Positions 44,298-54,500 of a stretch of DNA of 64,000 bases are shown piece after piece; positions within the stretch are counted from its first letter, which is position 1, and the number at the start of each line of letters is the position of its first letter. Source of the DNA: Chryseobacterium gambrini (lineage in GTDB: Bacteria; Bacteroidota; Bacteroidia; Flavobacteriales; Weeksellaceae); NCBI RefSeq assembly GCF_900156825.1, contig NZ_FTOV01000008.1, forward strand, positions 62,001 through 126,000, read 5' to 3'. The translations under genes were made by a program, and so were the position numbers. The notes below the pieces were generated by a model that saw nothing but the letters and a program-made list of their open reading frames with translations, made no database searches and was not told the DNA's origin.

Positions 44298-45065
44298 ATG
44301 AATAATAGTGCAAAAATCGAAGAAAACGATCTTTATAATTACAACCTATATAAGGCAGCAAACACGTTATGGTATTTTAATGAGTTGATTTATGCAGGGT
44401 TTTCTGGATATAACTCCGTTAAATTTAAAAATAAAAAGGGAGTTTATGTCTGGTTGGAAAAGGTAAATATTGAAGATATTTATTTTGTGGGTGAACTCGC
44501 TGAAAATGGTATTTCTCAACAAGTATTAATTAATGATGTAATTGATTGGATGATTATCGAAGATGGACGTTTGATTGGCGGCTACACGATACGACATTAT
44601 AGAGATACGCTCGATGAAGATACTAAGGTTTCATTTGATAATGACTTTGGCGTTAAAATTGACGATGGCAATGATTTTTTTAAACCAGATTTAGTAACGC
44701 CAGAAGGAGCAATTATCACAATTGAAAACTTTTATTCAGAAAAGAATTTGATGGGGGTCTTATCCTGTAAAGACTTTATGGAGGAAGCTAAACATTTGTT
44801 AGAAGAAAGGTCGGTGAACGTTACTGAGGAGCTACAACTTGAAATTGCGGGAACCTTGAAGGCATCTTTCATTGAAGACCTAGAATCTAATGGATTTCCC
44901 TCTTTTAATAATATAGAACGGAATTTTATCTTAATGGAGAAGCATGATAATAAATGTCTGATCCGAGAAAAGGTAATTTATCCTGATGGTGTTACAGTAA
45001 ACAATACATTATGGGTGGCTTATTCAGAAGCTCAGGAATGGAAAGTGCTGAATAATATAGAATAG
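44298..45065 (+). CDS. DUF2314-like immunity protein (copy 1)
   Basis: 255 residues. YNLYKAANTLWYFNELIY, then VYVWLEKVNIED and the block VIDWMIIEDGRLIGGYTIRHY, match the DUF2314 pattern, a family found as immunity proteins of polymorphic toxins. It begins 17 nt after the nuclease toxin and is soluble with no signal peptide, so it would act in the producer's cytoplasm. A second copy is at 46222. Confidence 0.72.
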   Translation: MNNSAKIEENDLYNYNLYKAANTLWYFNELIYAGFSGYNSVKFKNKKGVYVWLEKVNIEDIYFVGELAENGISQQVLINDVIDWMIIEDGRLIGGYTIRHYRDTLDEDTKVSFDNDFGVKIDDGNDFFKPDLVTPEGAIITIENFYSEKNLMGVLSCKDFMEEAKHLLEERSVNVTEELQLEIAGTLKASFIEDLESNGFPSFNNIERNFILMEKHDNKCLIREKVIYPDGVTVNNTLWVAYSEAQEWKVLNNIE

Positions 45066-45103
45066 TGTTTTTGATAAAGGTAAGCAGTTATTAAGTGATA
45101 TCG

Positions 45104-46081
45104 ATGATGGATGATAAATATTTAATCTTTAAAAAAGATGAACTGGCAAAATCAAGAATCTTGGCTAGGGAACTAGCTATTTCTGAGAGTGATTTCATTA
45201 AAATCCAAAACTGGTTTGACTTATTACTTTTTAAGCATAAAGAATCATCTAGTGATAGGGAAGAACAATTAAAAACAGAACAGGATCTCGAAATCGCTTT
45301 TAACGAACTGATTTCATCAGAAATTGAGAGGAAAAGCTATAAATACATTTTGCCTAAGTTATTGAATTATAATAATGAATTTAATGGTGCTTTTTTAAGA
45401 TCGTTATATGTAGCAAGGTTAGGAGCATTACTCAGAGATAATTTGATAGCCAAGTTAGTAAATGATAAGATGACTGTCTATTCGCCAGAAGATTTTTTTC
45501 ATATTACTGTTTATCTTAGAGATAACTATTTCGTTTCGCCTAACAGTAATTTCATAGAAGACATTCTAAAAATAGAACACGTTCGTGGTATTTTTAAACA
45601 GGCTACTGACGATGTTAAGTTTTCAACTTTGAAAAATATACTGCATATTATTCAGCAAAAGACCTTTCACCATGATATTATCTGTTTTAAAAAGATTTTA
45701 AAATTGGTTTCGGCTAAGGATGTCGCATTAATTGATTATCTGAAAAAATTTCAAGTGGAAAATCAGCAGGGCTGCTATAAAATCTTGAATGGCATTTTTA
45801 ATTTAGAGCTTTCTGAAGACGATTGGGATGATTTTGACATTAAAGTTCAGCTTATTAATTTCTTTGATACTGGGCGTGGTGCTAATCCATCCGCAGGTTG
45901 GAAAAAGAAATTTCAGGAGCTTTCAGGAATTATTGATAGTAAAAAGCTTTTACTAACCGCCAATACAATTTTGAAAAATGACAATTGCAAAAACTTTGAG
46001 TTTGATTATGGGGCGCAATGGGGGGATGATACAGCAAAACGATTTTTGAAATCGGCACAGTGGATAAGAGCTATTTTGTGA
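45104..46081 (+). CDS. Unrecognised helical protein between immunity paralogues
   Basis: 325 residues from ATG 45104; a GTG at 45095 is also possible. It is mostly alpha-helical, resembling a HEAT- or ARM-like repeat protein, with no signal peptide. The end, GAQWGDDTAKRFLKSAQWIRAIL, resembles the point where DUF4132-like proteins continue, so it may be a truncated relative. This is a weak impression only. It sits between the two DUF2314 genes and may be another immunity-type gene. Confidence 0.6.
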   Translation: MMDDKYLIFKKDELAKSRILARELAISESDFIKIQNWFDLLLFKHKESSSDREEQLKTEQDLEIAFNELISSEIERKSYKYILPKLLNYNNEFNGAFLRSLYVARLGALLRDNLIAKLVNDKMTVYSPEDFFHITVYLRDNYFVSPNSNFIEDILKIEHVRGIFKQATDDVKFSTLKNILHIIQQKTFHHDIICFKKILKLVSAKDVALIDYLKKFQVENQQGCYKILNGIFNLELSEDDWDDFDIKVQLINFFDTGRGANPSAGWKKKFQELSGIIDSKKLLLTANTILKNDNCKNFEFDYGAQWGDDTAKRFLKSAQWIRAIL

Positions 46082-46221
46082 TGAATAATCCTCGATAAAT
46101 TGAGATCAGTTTGAACTGCATTGTATAACCCAAATACAATGGGTAAAGTTATAAATTAAAAGATGTCTCCCCGGCTATAATACGATAACCATAAAACAAC
46201 GGTGACATTCACCTGTGAAAC

Positions 46222-46989
46222 ATGAATAAAAGTTTTCAGTTAGAGGTAAATCAGGATTATCTCTATTTATTATATAAAGCAAAAAATACAATCTGGTATT
46301 TCAACGAGCTAGTTAAAAGTGGTTATTCTGGTTATTCTGCGATCAAATTTCAGAACAAGGATGGCATTTTTGTTTGGTTGGAAAATATCAGGATTGAAGA
46401 TAGCTATTACTGTGGAGTTTTGTCAGAAAGTAATGAGCCGAAAAAAGTCCCTTTAAATACAGCTATAGACTGGATGATTATTGAGGGGCAAAGAATGCTT
46501 GGAGGCTATTCTATAAGACATTATTGGAATACGCTGGGAGAAGAGGAAAAACTCAATTTTGAAATAGAATGTGGATTTCGAATTGACAAGGGTAATGATT
46601 TTTTCAGACCAGATCGTTCTACGCCTGAAGGTGCAATTTTAAGTATTGAGGAGTTTTATAGCCACAAAGATCTTGATGGAATTATTTCCTGTAAAGATTT
46701 CAGAAAGGAAGCTGAGAATATTATGATAGAACATTCTGTAGAAATTAATGAGAAGACCCATGAGATGATAACATCAGCCTTGAAAGTATCATTTTTTGAA
46801 GAGTTAGAGTTAAATGGGGTTCCAAAATTTGAAGGTTTAGACAGGGTTTTCAGCATTGAATATCAAAGGGAAGATCAGCAATTAATAGAGGAGAAGGTTA
46901 TTTACAGTGACGGTACAGTTACGATAAATAGGCTGTGGGTATGGTATTCTGGCAAAGATGGCTGGAAAGTATTGAACCTTGTTGAATGA
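46222..46989 (+). CDS. DUF2314-like immunity protein (copy 2)
   Basis: 255 residues, the same length as copy 1 and similar throughout: YLLYKAKNTIWYFNELVKSGYSGYSAIKF, AIDWMIIEGQRMLGGYSIRHYW, GNDFFRPDRSTPEGAILSIEEFY. The divergence is high enough to suggest an old duplication. No toxin lies directly upstream, so it may protect against a toxin variant not encoded here. Confidence 0.72.
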   Translation: MNKSFQLEVNQDYLYLLYKAKNTIWYFNELVKSGYSGYSAIKFQNKDGIFVWLENIRIEDSYYCGVLSESNEPKKVPLNTAIDWMIIEGQRMLGGYSIRHYWNTLGEEEKLNFEIECGFRIDKGNDFFRPDRSTPEGAILSIEEFYSHKDLDGIISCKDFRKEAENIMIEHSVEINEKTHEMITSALKVSFFEELELNGVPKFEGLDRVFSIEYQREDQQLIEEKVIYSDGTVTINRLWVWYSGKDGWKVLNLVE

Positions 46990-47002
46990 AATTAATTATG
47001 AA

Positions 47003-47335
47003 ATGCGAATAGAGATGAAATTAGAAGATATTATTAAAGCAATCAGACGCAATTCACTAGCTACCTTGTTAGGCGATCAGTATATAGAGCTGGATTTTGA
47101 CAAGATTATAATTTTTGCAGAACATTCTGTTAGTACAGATACAGAATATCGGTTTTTTAAGTCAAAAATAGGCATGGGCGAATTGCTAAAAGAGCATAAT
47201 ATTAGTTATGAACGTCTGTGCTCGTTGAAGGAATTAAGCCGACTAATAGATTTGTTCCTTGCGAAATATGATAAAAAAACCGATGATGTATTGGTGATCG
47301 AAATCATTGATCATCTTGATAACAATAAAATCTAA
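47003..47335 (+). CDS. Unrecognised small soluble protein
   Basis: 110 residues from ATG 47003 (ATG 47015 also possible). It is helical with a central beta hairpin and an acidic end (KKTDDVLVIEIIDHLDNN). It starts 14 nt past the second DUF2314 gene and precedes a secreted transglutaminase-like gene by 28 nt, so it is likely in the same operon. No family recognised. Confidence 0.6.
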   Translation: MRIEMKLEDIIKAIRRNSLATLLGDQYIELDFDKIIIFAEHSVSTDTEYRFFKSKIGMGELLKEHNISYERLCSLKELSRLIDLFLAKYDKKTDDVLVIEIIDHLDNNKI

Positions 47336-47363
47336 TACTCTTTATGATTAAGAGTTCCAAATT

Positions 47364-48389
47364 ATGAAATACTTTATTATTACCCTAGTTCTTTCAATAA
47401 CCAATTTTGCCAAAGCACAACAAAATAAGTTTTACGATGATGCTTTTCAGACGATAAATAATATGTTGGTTGATAAACAGGCTTATAGTTTTAAAACTGC
47501 TGTGCTAAGTGTTGAGGATGCTTATTATCAAGGTAAGCTGGATACAGTCGAAGTAAACCGGAAAATAAAATTCATGGCCAACTTTGCAAAAAAAATTATA
47601 GAAAGTAGAGACTTGACCTATGACGGAAACGATAGAGTAGCAGTGAGTAAATATGCCGCTATATTTTCAATTATCTGCCAAGAAACACCGATTGTTATGA
47701 ATAAGGATACGCTTCATTATAAACCCTTTTCTTATGATTTTAATGACGTATTTGGTCATAAAGAGTTAACAAACCTTTTTGTTTCCAAACTGGTCAATAC
47801 GCAGAAAGGTAACTGTAATTCTCTACCATACCTATATAAAATACTTGCAGAAGAGATTGGTGCTGATGCGAGTTTGGCGCTAGCTCCAAACCACATCTAT
47901 ATTAAGCATAATATAAAGTCAATAGGTTGGTACAATACGGAATTGACGAGTGGTGTTTTCCCACAGGATGCATGGCTTATGGCATCGGGATTTATACATT
48001 TGGATGCAATACAGAACGGTGTTTATATGAAGGCTTTAACTGATCGTGAAAGCCTTGCCCTATGTTTGGTGGATCTTGCCAATGGCTATAAGAGATCGTT
48101 TCCCGAAAATGATGGAAGCTTCGCCCTGAAATGTGCGGAAAGAGCTTTGGAGGTTTATCCTTATTTAGTGACTGCATTGATTTTAAAAGCAGAAACGCAT
48201 AAGGAGCAATATCAAAAATTAGTTGCTACTGAACCAAAAGCAAAAGAATTGCTTTCTTTGTTGAATAAAGAATATAAGCATATTCATGAAATAGGTTATC
48301 GAAATATGCCTGAAGGAATGTATTTGGAATGGTTGGTTTCTTTGAAAACTGAACGAAAAAAATATGAAGACACGAGGTTGTCCCATTAG
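47364..48389 (+). CDS. Secreted transglutaminase-like protein (copy 2)
   Basis: 341 residues with a signal peptide (cleavage near AKAQQ). Cys151 in KGNCNSLPYLY, His177 in APNHIYIKH and Glu193 in NTELTSG align with the core of the 41803 protein, and the two share a helical TPR-like continuation. It lacks the lysine-proline tail of copy 1. The pair brackets the toxin-immunity cluster. The substrate is unknown. Confidence 0.7.
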   Translation: MKYFIITLVLSITNFAKAQQNKFYDDAFQTINNMLVDKQAYSFKTAVLSVEDAYYQGKLDTVEVNRKIKFMANFAKKIIESRDLTYDGNDRVAVSKYAAIFSIICQETPIVMNKDTLHYKPFSYDFNDVFGHKELTNLFVSKLVNTQKGNCNSLPYLYKILAEEIGADASLALAPNHIYIKHNIKSIGWYNTELTSGVFPQDAWLMASGFIHLDAIQNGVYMKALTDRESLALCLVDLANGYKRSFPENDGSFALKCAERALEVYPYLVTALILKAETHKEQYQKLVATEPKAKELLSLLNKEYKHIHEIGYRNMPEGMYLEWLVSLKTERKKYEDTRLSH

Positions 48390-48532
48390 TTCGGTTTAGT
48401 TTTTAAGTGTAGACTCAAATAAATTTCCCTTTAACAAAAGATATTATAGTATTATAGCAGTCCGGAATTATTAAATTATGCCAAAAATTATGAACTTTAA
48501 ATCATAGTTAGGACATATAAATAATTCAAATT

Positions 48533-49168
48533 ATGACGAATGAATATAGAGATGCTGTAAGAAACCATTATTTGATACTCAAAGAACAAGGGATAATTTC
48601 AAATAATATGCTGTACTTAACTCCAGCGAAGGTTAGAAATGAGTGTATTATGAGCTACATGGAAATTTCGAACCATTATGATATGCGTACACTCAAAAAT
48701 TTCATGGATAAGTCGATGAAGGACGAGGTTTCGCTTTTGGAAGTTAAAATGATTAATCCGGCAAAATTTAAGCCTTTAATTTACTTCCTGAAAAAGGACA
48801 AGAATACTTCTGAACTAGCTATAGAAATGGCGGCCTGGCTTTTGAATTTTACACCACGTCCGTATAGCTATTTTGCATATTTAAAGCACAAGGAAACCGG
48901 AAAACCGATCAATCCATATCTGGAGCAGCATGGTGTATCCGATTCGATGTTATCTGTTCAAGTGAAAGCCCCTGAAAACTTTCATGAGCCAATTTCGCCG
49001 CAAAGTCATACACTGGAGATTGTTAGAAATGAATTAATGAATGGGAATGCAGTGGAAGGAGATTCTAACTATGCTGAAACTCCAGTTATGATTGAATATC
49101 CTTCTGGCGTTAGGGTCATTGTTAAAAGTTCGGATATTTCTTTTATATCAAAGCTGATCAAAATATAA
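48533..49168 (+). CDS. Unrecognised protein with an IS66-accessory-like tail
   Basis: 211 residues, soluble. The last 30 residues, TPVMIEYPSGVRVIVKSSDISFISKLIKI, resemble the end of IS66-type accessory proteins (YPNGVxxxxxSxDxxxLxxLI). The front part is helical and ends with a proline- and aromatic-rich stretch. No transposase lies nearby and no terminal repeats were seen. It could be a domesticated or remnant transposon protein; the match is short and weak. Confidence 0.5.
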   Translation: MTNEYRDAVRNHYLILKEQGIISNNMLYLTPAKVRNECIMSYMEISNHYDMRTLKNFMDKSMKDEVSLLEVKMINPAKFKPLIYFLKKDKNTSELAIEMAAWLLNFTPRPYSYFAYLKHKETGKPINPYLEQHGVSDSMLSVQVKAPENFHEPISPQSHTLEIVRNELMNGNAVEGDSNYAETPVMIEYPSGVRVIVKSSDISFISKLIKI

Positions 49169-49236
49169 ATCTGATTATTTCAAAGAATTACGGTAAACCG
49201 TAAAATCTCTGTGTTTTGTTTATTATTTTTGGGATA

Positions 49237-49419
49237 ATGACGAAAGAAATAACGCTAGGATCGCTTCCAGAGAATAAAAAGTTTATTTTTGGGGGTGTAG
49301 AATTCACTAAAAAATTCAATACGGATAGGGAAGACGAGTTTACGATCTGCCACATTGGAGATACCGAATTTGCAGTTTATATTTCAGGCTGTGCCTGGGT
49401 TAAATATGAAAGTGAATAG
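49237..49419 (+). CDS. Unrecognised small protein
   Basis: 60 residues from ATG 49237. A compact beta-rich sequence with KFIFGGVEFTKKF and ICHIGDTEFAVYISG, containing two cysteines. No signal peptide. It is followed by a strong terminator shared with the convergent repressor gene. No function can be given. Confidence 0.5.
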   Translation: MTKEITLGSLPENKKFIFGGVEFTKKFNTDREDEFTICHIGDTEFAVYISGCAWVKYESE

Positions 49420-49434
49420 CAACAGTTATCTTCA

Positions 49435-49479
49435 AAAACAATCGGAAGTCTCCTAAGGTGACAGGCTCCCGATTGTTTT
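49435..49479. terminator. Bidirectional terminator
   Basis: AAAACAATCGG (49435-49445) pairs with CCGATTGTTTT (49469-49479). The A-run on the left and T-run on the right let it stop both the small plus-strand gene and the convergent repressor gene. Confidence 0.82.
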
Positions 49480-49490
49480 CCTAAATTCAC

Positions 49491-50273
49491 TCAATTCTTT
49501 ATAGCTGCCTTTAATTCCTTTATTTCCTGCATTAATCTCAATAACATTGATTTTACATCTTCGCTTGCAAAGTCGATAATCTCAAGTTCCTGGGGTGAAT
49601 AGCTGCCAGCATGTTGCCAGATTTCCCATAAGTCAGAAAAAGGAATTTCATAGTTTTCATAGAAGCTTTCATTTGATTTCACGGTGATGGACTTTTTATT
49701 TACGCTTTCTATCCGCTTAAATATAAAATCGGTTCGCGTGATAAGGAGATAGACTTTACCTAATTTTATATCACTAATACGCTCTACGTATTCTCCAATA
49801 ACATAAGTACCATCTTTGTAAGGGGGCATGGAATCGCCTTCTGCGGGAAAAGCCCTATACTTACCATTTCTTAGAAATGGAAGAGACATTGTCTGTAACC
49901 CCTCGATGTATTCAGGATCTGCATATCCTTTAAGATAGCCCATTTTAGCTTTGTAAGGAACTATTTCTATCTTGTTTTCCCCTAATGAGTCCGTCTTAAT
50001 AGGAAGCAGTATTCTGTTATCCGGCAGATTGAGCATTTCTTCCAGTTTATATTTTCTGAGGTCAACAGTCAATAATAGATCTGTACTAATATGATAATAG
50101 CGGGAAATACCTAACAATACATCCAGGGGAGGAGTGTATTTCGCAGTTTCATATTTTGCGTATGAATCTCTGGAAATCATCAATTTCTCAGCAATTTTTT
50201 CTTGTGAGAGATTAGGAGCCTGTTTAAGTCGCAAATACCTTATGTTATCCGCTAGAATAGAGAGTGTTGACAT
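49491..50273 (-). CDS. LexA-like HTH repressor with S24 peptidase domain
   Basis: 260 residues from ATG 50273. The N-terminal XRE-type HTH is near residues 20-60 (LSQEKIAEKLMISRDSYAKYE). The C-terminal S24 domain has nucleophile Ser148 in EGDSM and a lysine in FIFKRI at Lys186. The usual Ala-Gly cleavage site corresponds to Met-Gly here (AKMGYLKGY). It is divergent from the polymerase pair and a palindromic operator lies between, so it probably represses dinB-dnaE until DNA damage. It substitutes for LexA/UmuD-type control of this ICE cassette. Confidence 0.85.
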   Translation of the reverse strand: MSTLSILADNIRYLRLKQAPNLSQEKIAEKLMISRDSYAKYETAKYTPPLDVLLGISRYYHISTDLLLTVDLRKYKLEEMLNLPDNRILLPIKTDSLGENKIEIVPYKAKMGYLKGYADPEYIEGLQTMSLPFLRNGKYRAFPAEGDSMPPYKDGTYVIGEYVERISDIKLGKVYLLITRTDFIFKRIESVNKKSITVKSNESFYENYEIPFSDLWEIWQHAGSYSPQELEIIDFASEDVKSMLLRLMQEIKELKAAIKN

Positions 50274-50274
50274 T

Positions 50275-50319
50275 TTGTGACAATTTATCACAACAAAAGT
50301 AATATAAATTGTGATAAAT
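50275..50319. promoter_or_regulatory. Operator dyads between repressor and polymerase genes
   Basis: ATTTATCACAA (50283-50293) is perfectly inverted in TTGTGATAAAT (50309-50319), with a further half-site TTGTGA at 50275-50280 facing the first. Three half-sites in the 77-bp divergent promoter region fit cooperative binding by the repressor at 49491. The assignment is positional. Confidence 0.7.
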
Positions 50320-50350
50320 CTTCTCAATTTTGCTAAATAATTTAGTAAAC

Positions 50351-51499
50351 ATGAATCGGTCTATCGTACATATGGATTTAGATACCTTCTTTGTTTCCTG
50401 CGAGCGGCTTGTAAACTCACAGCTTAATGGTATCCCATTGATTATTGGTGGAGGAGACCGCGGTGTGGTTTCTTCCTGTAGTTATGAAGCAAGAACTTTC
50501 GGCGTTAGATCCGCCATGCCAATGAAAATGGCGCTACGTCTTTGCCCACAGGCTAAAGTAGTGAAGGGCGATATGGAATTGTACAGTAAGATGTCCCAAA
50601 CTGTTACAGAAGTTATTGAAGAAAGCGCACCGGTAATGGAGAAAGCTTCCATCGATGAGTTTTATCTTGACCTTACCGGTATGGATAAATTTTTCGGGGC
50701 ATATAAATGGACGAATGAGTTAGGTGCCAAAATTGAAAAAGAAACAGGACTTCCGATCAGTTATGCTTTGTCAATAAATAAAACAGTGAGCAAAATTGGA
50801 ACGGGGGAATCCAAACCTCACGGTCATCGTGAGATACCTTCAGTAGGCGTTCATTCATTTTTAAACCCTTTGTCGATCAAAAAGATGCCTATGGTAGGGA
50901 ATGCAACTTTTCAGCTATTTTCAAGAGTTGGAATAAGAACTATAGGCACCTTATCAGAAATGCCGGTTGAGGTGCTCCAACAGATGATCGGAAAGAATGG
51001 TGTTGATCTATGGAAGAAAGCCAATGGAATTGATGAAACTCCTGTCGTACCATATTCAGAGAGAAAATCAATCTCGAAAGAGAGAACCTTTAGTAGCGAT
51101 ACGATGGATGTGTATGAAGTTAGAAGTATTATTTCGGGAATGGCTGAACAGTTGGCCCATCAGCTTCGCCAGGAAAAATGGTTGACAGCAACCGTAGTAA
51201 TTAAGATCAGGTATTCAAACTTTGACACCGAAACCAAACAGAGCCGTGTAAGCTATACATCATCTGATCATACTTTAGCAAGAGTTGCGCTTGAACTTTT
51301 CGATAAGGTATATGTGCGAAGAATGCGTCTCCGTTTAGTGGGTTTAAGATTTACTGATCTTGTCCACGGTAGTTATCAGATGAATTTATTTGAGGATAAT
51401 GCTGAGCTCATCAGCCTTTATCAGGCAATGGATAATATTAAGAATCGTTTCGGAAAAGATGCGGTCGGCAGAGCCGTGGGTTTTAATTTTTCACGCTAA
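50351..51499 (+). CDS. dinB: Y-family DNA polymerase (DinB/Pol IV-like)
   Basis: 382 residues from ATG 50351. Catalytic acids are visible: Asp9 in HMDLDTFF and Asp102-Glu103 in SIDEFYLDL. A clamp-binding QMNLF lies at 343-347. It copies past damaged bases with low fidelity. It is the first gene downstream of the operator and lies 10 nt from the dnaE start, an arrangement like the imuB-imuC mutasome but with full catalytic residues and no imuA. Confidence 0.88.
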   Translation: MNRSIVHMDLDTFFVSCERLVNSQLNGIPLIIGGGDRGVVSSCSYEARTFGVRSAMPMKMALRLCPQAKVVKGDMELYSKMSQTVTEVIEESAPVMEKASIDEFYLDLTGMDKFFGAYKWTNELGAKIEKETGLPISYALSINKTVSKIGTGESKPHGHREIPSVGVHSFLNPLSIKKMPMVGNATFQLFSRVGIRTIGTLSEMPVEVLQQMIGKNGVDLWKKANGIDETPVVPYSERKSISKERTFSSDTMDVYEVRSIISGMAEQLAHQLRQEKWLTATVVIKIRYSNFDTETKQSRVSYTSSDHTLARVALELFDKVYVRRMRLRLVGLRFTDLVHGSYQMNLFEDNAELISLYQAMDNIKNRFGKDAVGRAVGFNFSR

Positions 51500-51509
51500 T
51501 TGCTCAACT

Positions 51510-54500
51510 ATGTATTTGAACTGCCATTCCTATCACAGCTTACGTTATGGAACGTTATCCATTGACGATCTTGTATGCCAGGTAGCCGCAATGGGTATTA
51601 AAGAGCTTGTTCTTACTGATATCAATACGATTACGGGCATTTATGAATTTAAGAAAAAATGTGAAGAGAAAGGAATAAAGCCGATTGTTGGTGTTGAGAT
51701 ACGTAAAGGGAGTGAATTGCTCTATATTGTCATTGCAAAAGAATTTACAGGTATAGGAGAGGTAAATCGGGTTCTAACATCTTATAATTGTGATGGTATC
51801 GATCTACCTGAGCGACCAGATTTTGAAAACTGTTGTATCATTTATCCACTGAATGCTCACAGACCTGAACAGCTTAATGATAATGAATATATTGGAATTC
51901 AGGAGGAAGAGCTAAATATGTTGATCCGCAAAGAATATCATAGGTTGATTCCCAAAATGGTCATATTGCACCCCGTGACTTTCAGCACGAAGAAGGAATT
52001 CAATCTGCACCGGATTTTGAGGGCTATTGATAATAATATATTGCTTTCTAAATTACCAGAAAGCGAAATTTGCTCGAAAACAGCATATTTAAAATCTCCA
52101 CAAGTAATTTTAAATGCCTACCGGAATTATCCGCAAATTATCCAGAATACAACTGTAATTCTTTCGGAGTGCAGTTTTGACTTTACATTCGAAACACCAC
52201 GCAATAGAAAATTTTATACAGGCTCTAAGAAAGATGACCTGAGGCTTTTAACACGTTTAGCTTTTGTTGGACTGGAAAGGCGTTATGGGAAAAGTCACGG
52301 AAAGGCAAAACAGCGGATCGAAAAGGAATTGAAAGTTATTGATGAACTTAATTTTAGTGGATATTTCCTGATCACATGGGATATTATCAGGTATAGTAAT
52401 AGTGTGGGCTTCATGCATGTTGGTAGGGGTAGTGGTGCAAATAGTATTGTCGCTTACTGTCTGGGTATTACCGATATCTGCCCCTTGGAACTCGATCTCT
52501 ATTTTGAGCGGTTTTTAAATGAGAACCGAAAAAGCCCACCGGACTTTGATATCGATTGGAGCTGGCAGGATCGGGATACTATATTGGATTATATCTTTGA
52601 CCGTTATGGTAAAAATTACGTTGCGTTCTGTGGGACGAATGTTGAGTTTAAGTACCGATCTATTATCAGGGAGGTAGGGAAGGTGTTTGGTTTACCGAAA
52701 GAGGAACTCGATGAATTGTCGAAATATCCTGAAAGAGTATTTCGAGATGAGATAGTACAGCAAGTTCAGAAATATGGAAAGCTCTTAGAAAAGTTTCCAA
52801 ATCAGCGTTCCATGCATTCTTGTGGGATTATTATTTCTGAAGAACCTTTGACAAATTTTACCGCACTGGAAATGCCGCCCAAGGGATTTCCGATCGTACA
52901 ATGGGATATGCATGTGGCAGAGGAAATCGGATTTGAGAAATTCGATATCTTATCCCAGCGGGGTCTGGGTACAATCAATGATACAGTTAGGCTTCTGGAA
53001 GAGAAAAGAGGAATTAAGGTAAACATCAAAGACACTAACATTTCCAAGGATGAAGAAAAATGCAATGAATTTTTAAGCCAGGGAAGGACAATAGGTTGTT
53101 TTTATATCGAAAGTCCTGCGATGCGCGGGCTGCTGCGAAGGTTAAAATGTGACAACTATAAAGTGCTGGTGGCAGCATCGTCTATTATACGTCCAGGGGT
53201 CGCTCAGAGCGGCATGATGCGGGAATATATCTTTCGGCACAACAATCCAGATAAGTTTGAATATTTCCATAAAGTTTTTGAAGACCAACTCGGAGATACC
53301 TACGGCATCATGGTGTACCAGGAAGATGTTATTAAGATTGCGCTGCATTATGGGGGAGTATCCGCAGCGGATGGTGATATTCTCAGAAGGGCAATGAGCG
53401 GAAAAGGTAGGTCACTTTCGGCACTTCAAAAAGTAAAAGACGATTTTTTTGCATCTTGCAGACAACAGGGACACCCGCAAGAACTGAGTGCAGAGATTTA
53501 CCGACAGATTGAATCATTTGCAGGCTACTCATTTTGCAAGGCACATTCTGCATCTTACGCTGTAGAAAGTTATCAGAGTTTATATCTGAAAGTATACTAT
53601 CCGTTGGAGTTTATGGTGTCAGTTATCAATAATATGGGTGGTTTTTACCGGACGGAGGTGTATGTTCATGAAGCAAGGATGTCTGGTGGAAAGATTATGA
53701 ATCCATGTGTAAACAGGAGTGAGCACCAAGCTACGATTTATGGCGATGAGATCTATTTGGGATTTATGCATCTTGAAAAAGTTGAATCAAGACTCGGACA
53801 ATTGATTCCCGAAGAAAGGAGACGAAATGGACAATACAAATCCATTGAAGATTTTATCAAACGAATACCTATTGGTATAGAAACATTGCAGATTTTGATT
53901 TTTATTGGGGCATTTCGGTTTACTGCTGTACCGAAGAATGAATTGCTTTTAAAAGCAAGGGTATTGCTTGGAGACTTTAAACCCGAACGTAGATTTGAAA
54001 CGTTGTTTGAAGAACCTGTGAAGGAATTTAAATTTCCAGAGTTGAAAAGGAACATCTTTGAAGATGCATTTGATGAGATTGAGATTCTATCTTTTCCGGT
54101 GTCTTGCACACCCTTTGATCTGTTGCAGACAAAGTACAGAGGAACTGTGATGGCCAATGACCTTGTACAATACCATAAAAAGCAGGTGAAGATGCTTGCA
54201 TATCTGATTTCGCGTAAGCATGTACCTACAAAGAGGGGGACTATGTATTTTGGAACCTGGGTCGATGTCAATGGAAATTACTTTGATACGGCTCATTTTC
54301 CAGATTCTCTTGAAAAGTATCCATTTCAAGGGGGTGGGTGCTATCTGCTTTTGGGAATAGTAGAAGTAGACTTTCATTTTCCTACGATTACAATAACTAA
54401 AATGGCAAAGATGCCATTTATTCCTGATCCACGATATTCGCACGATGAGGATAAGAAATACGAAGCACAGCAACGTATGAAAGAAGATGTGAGTATGACT

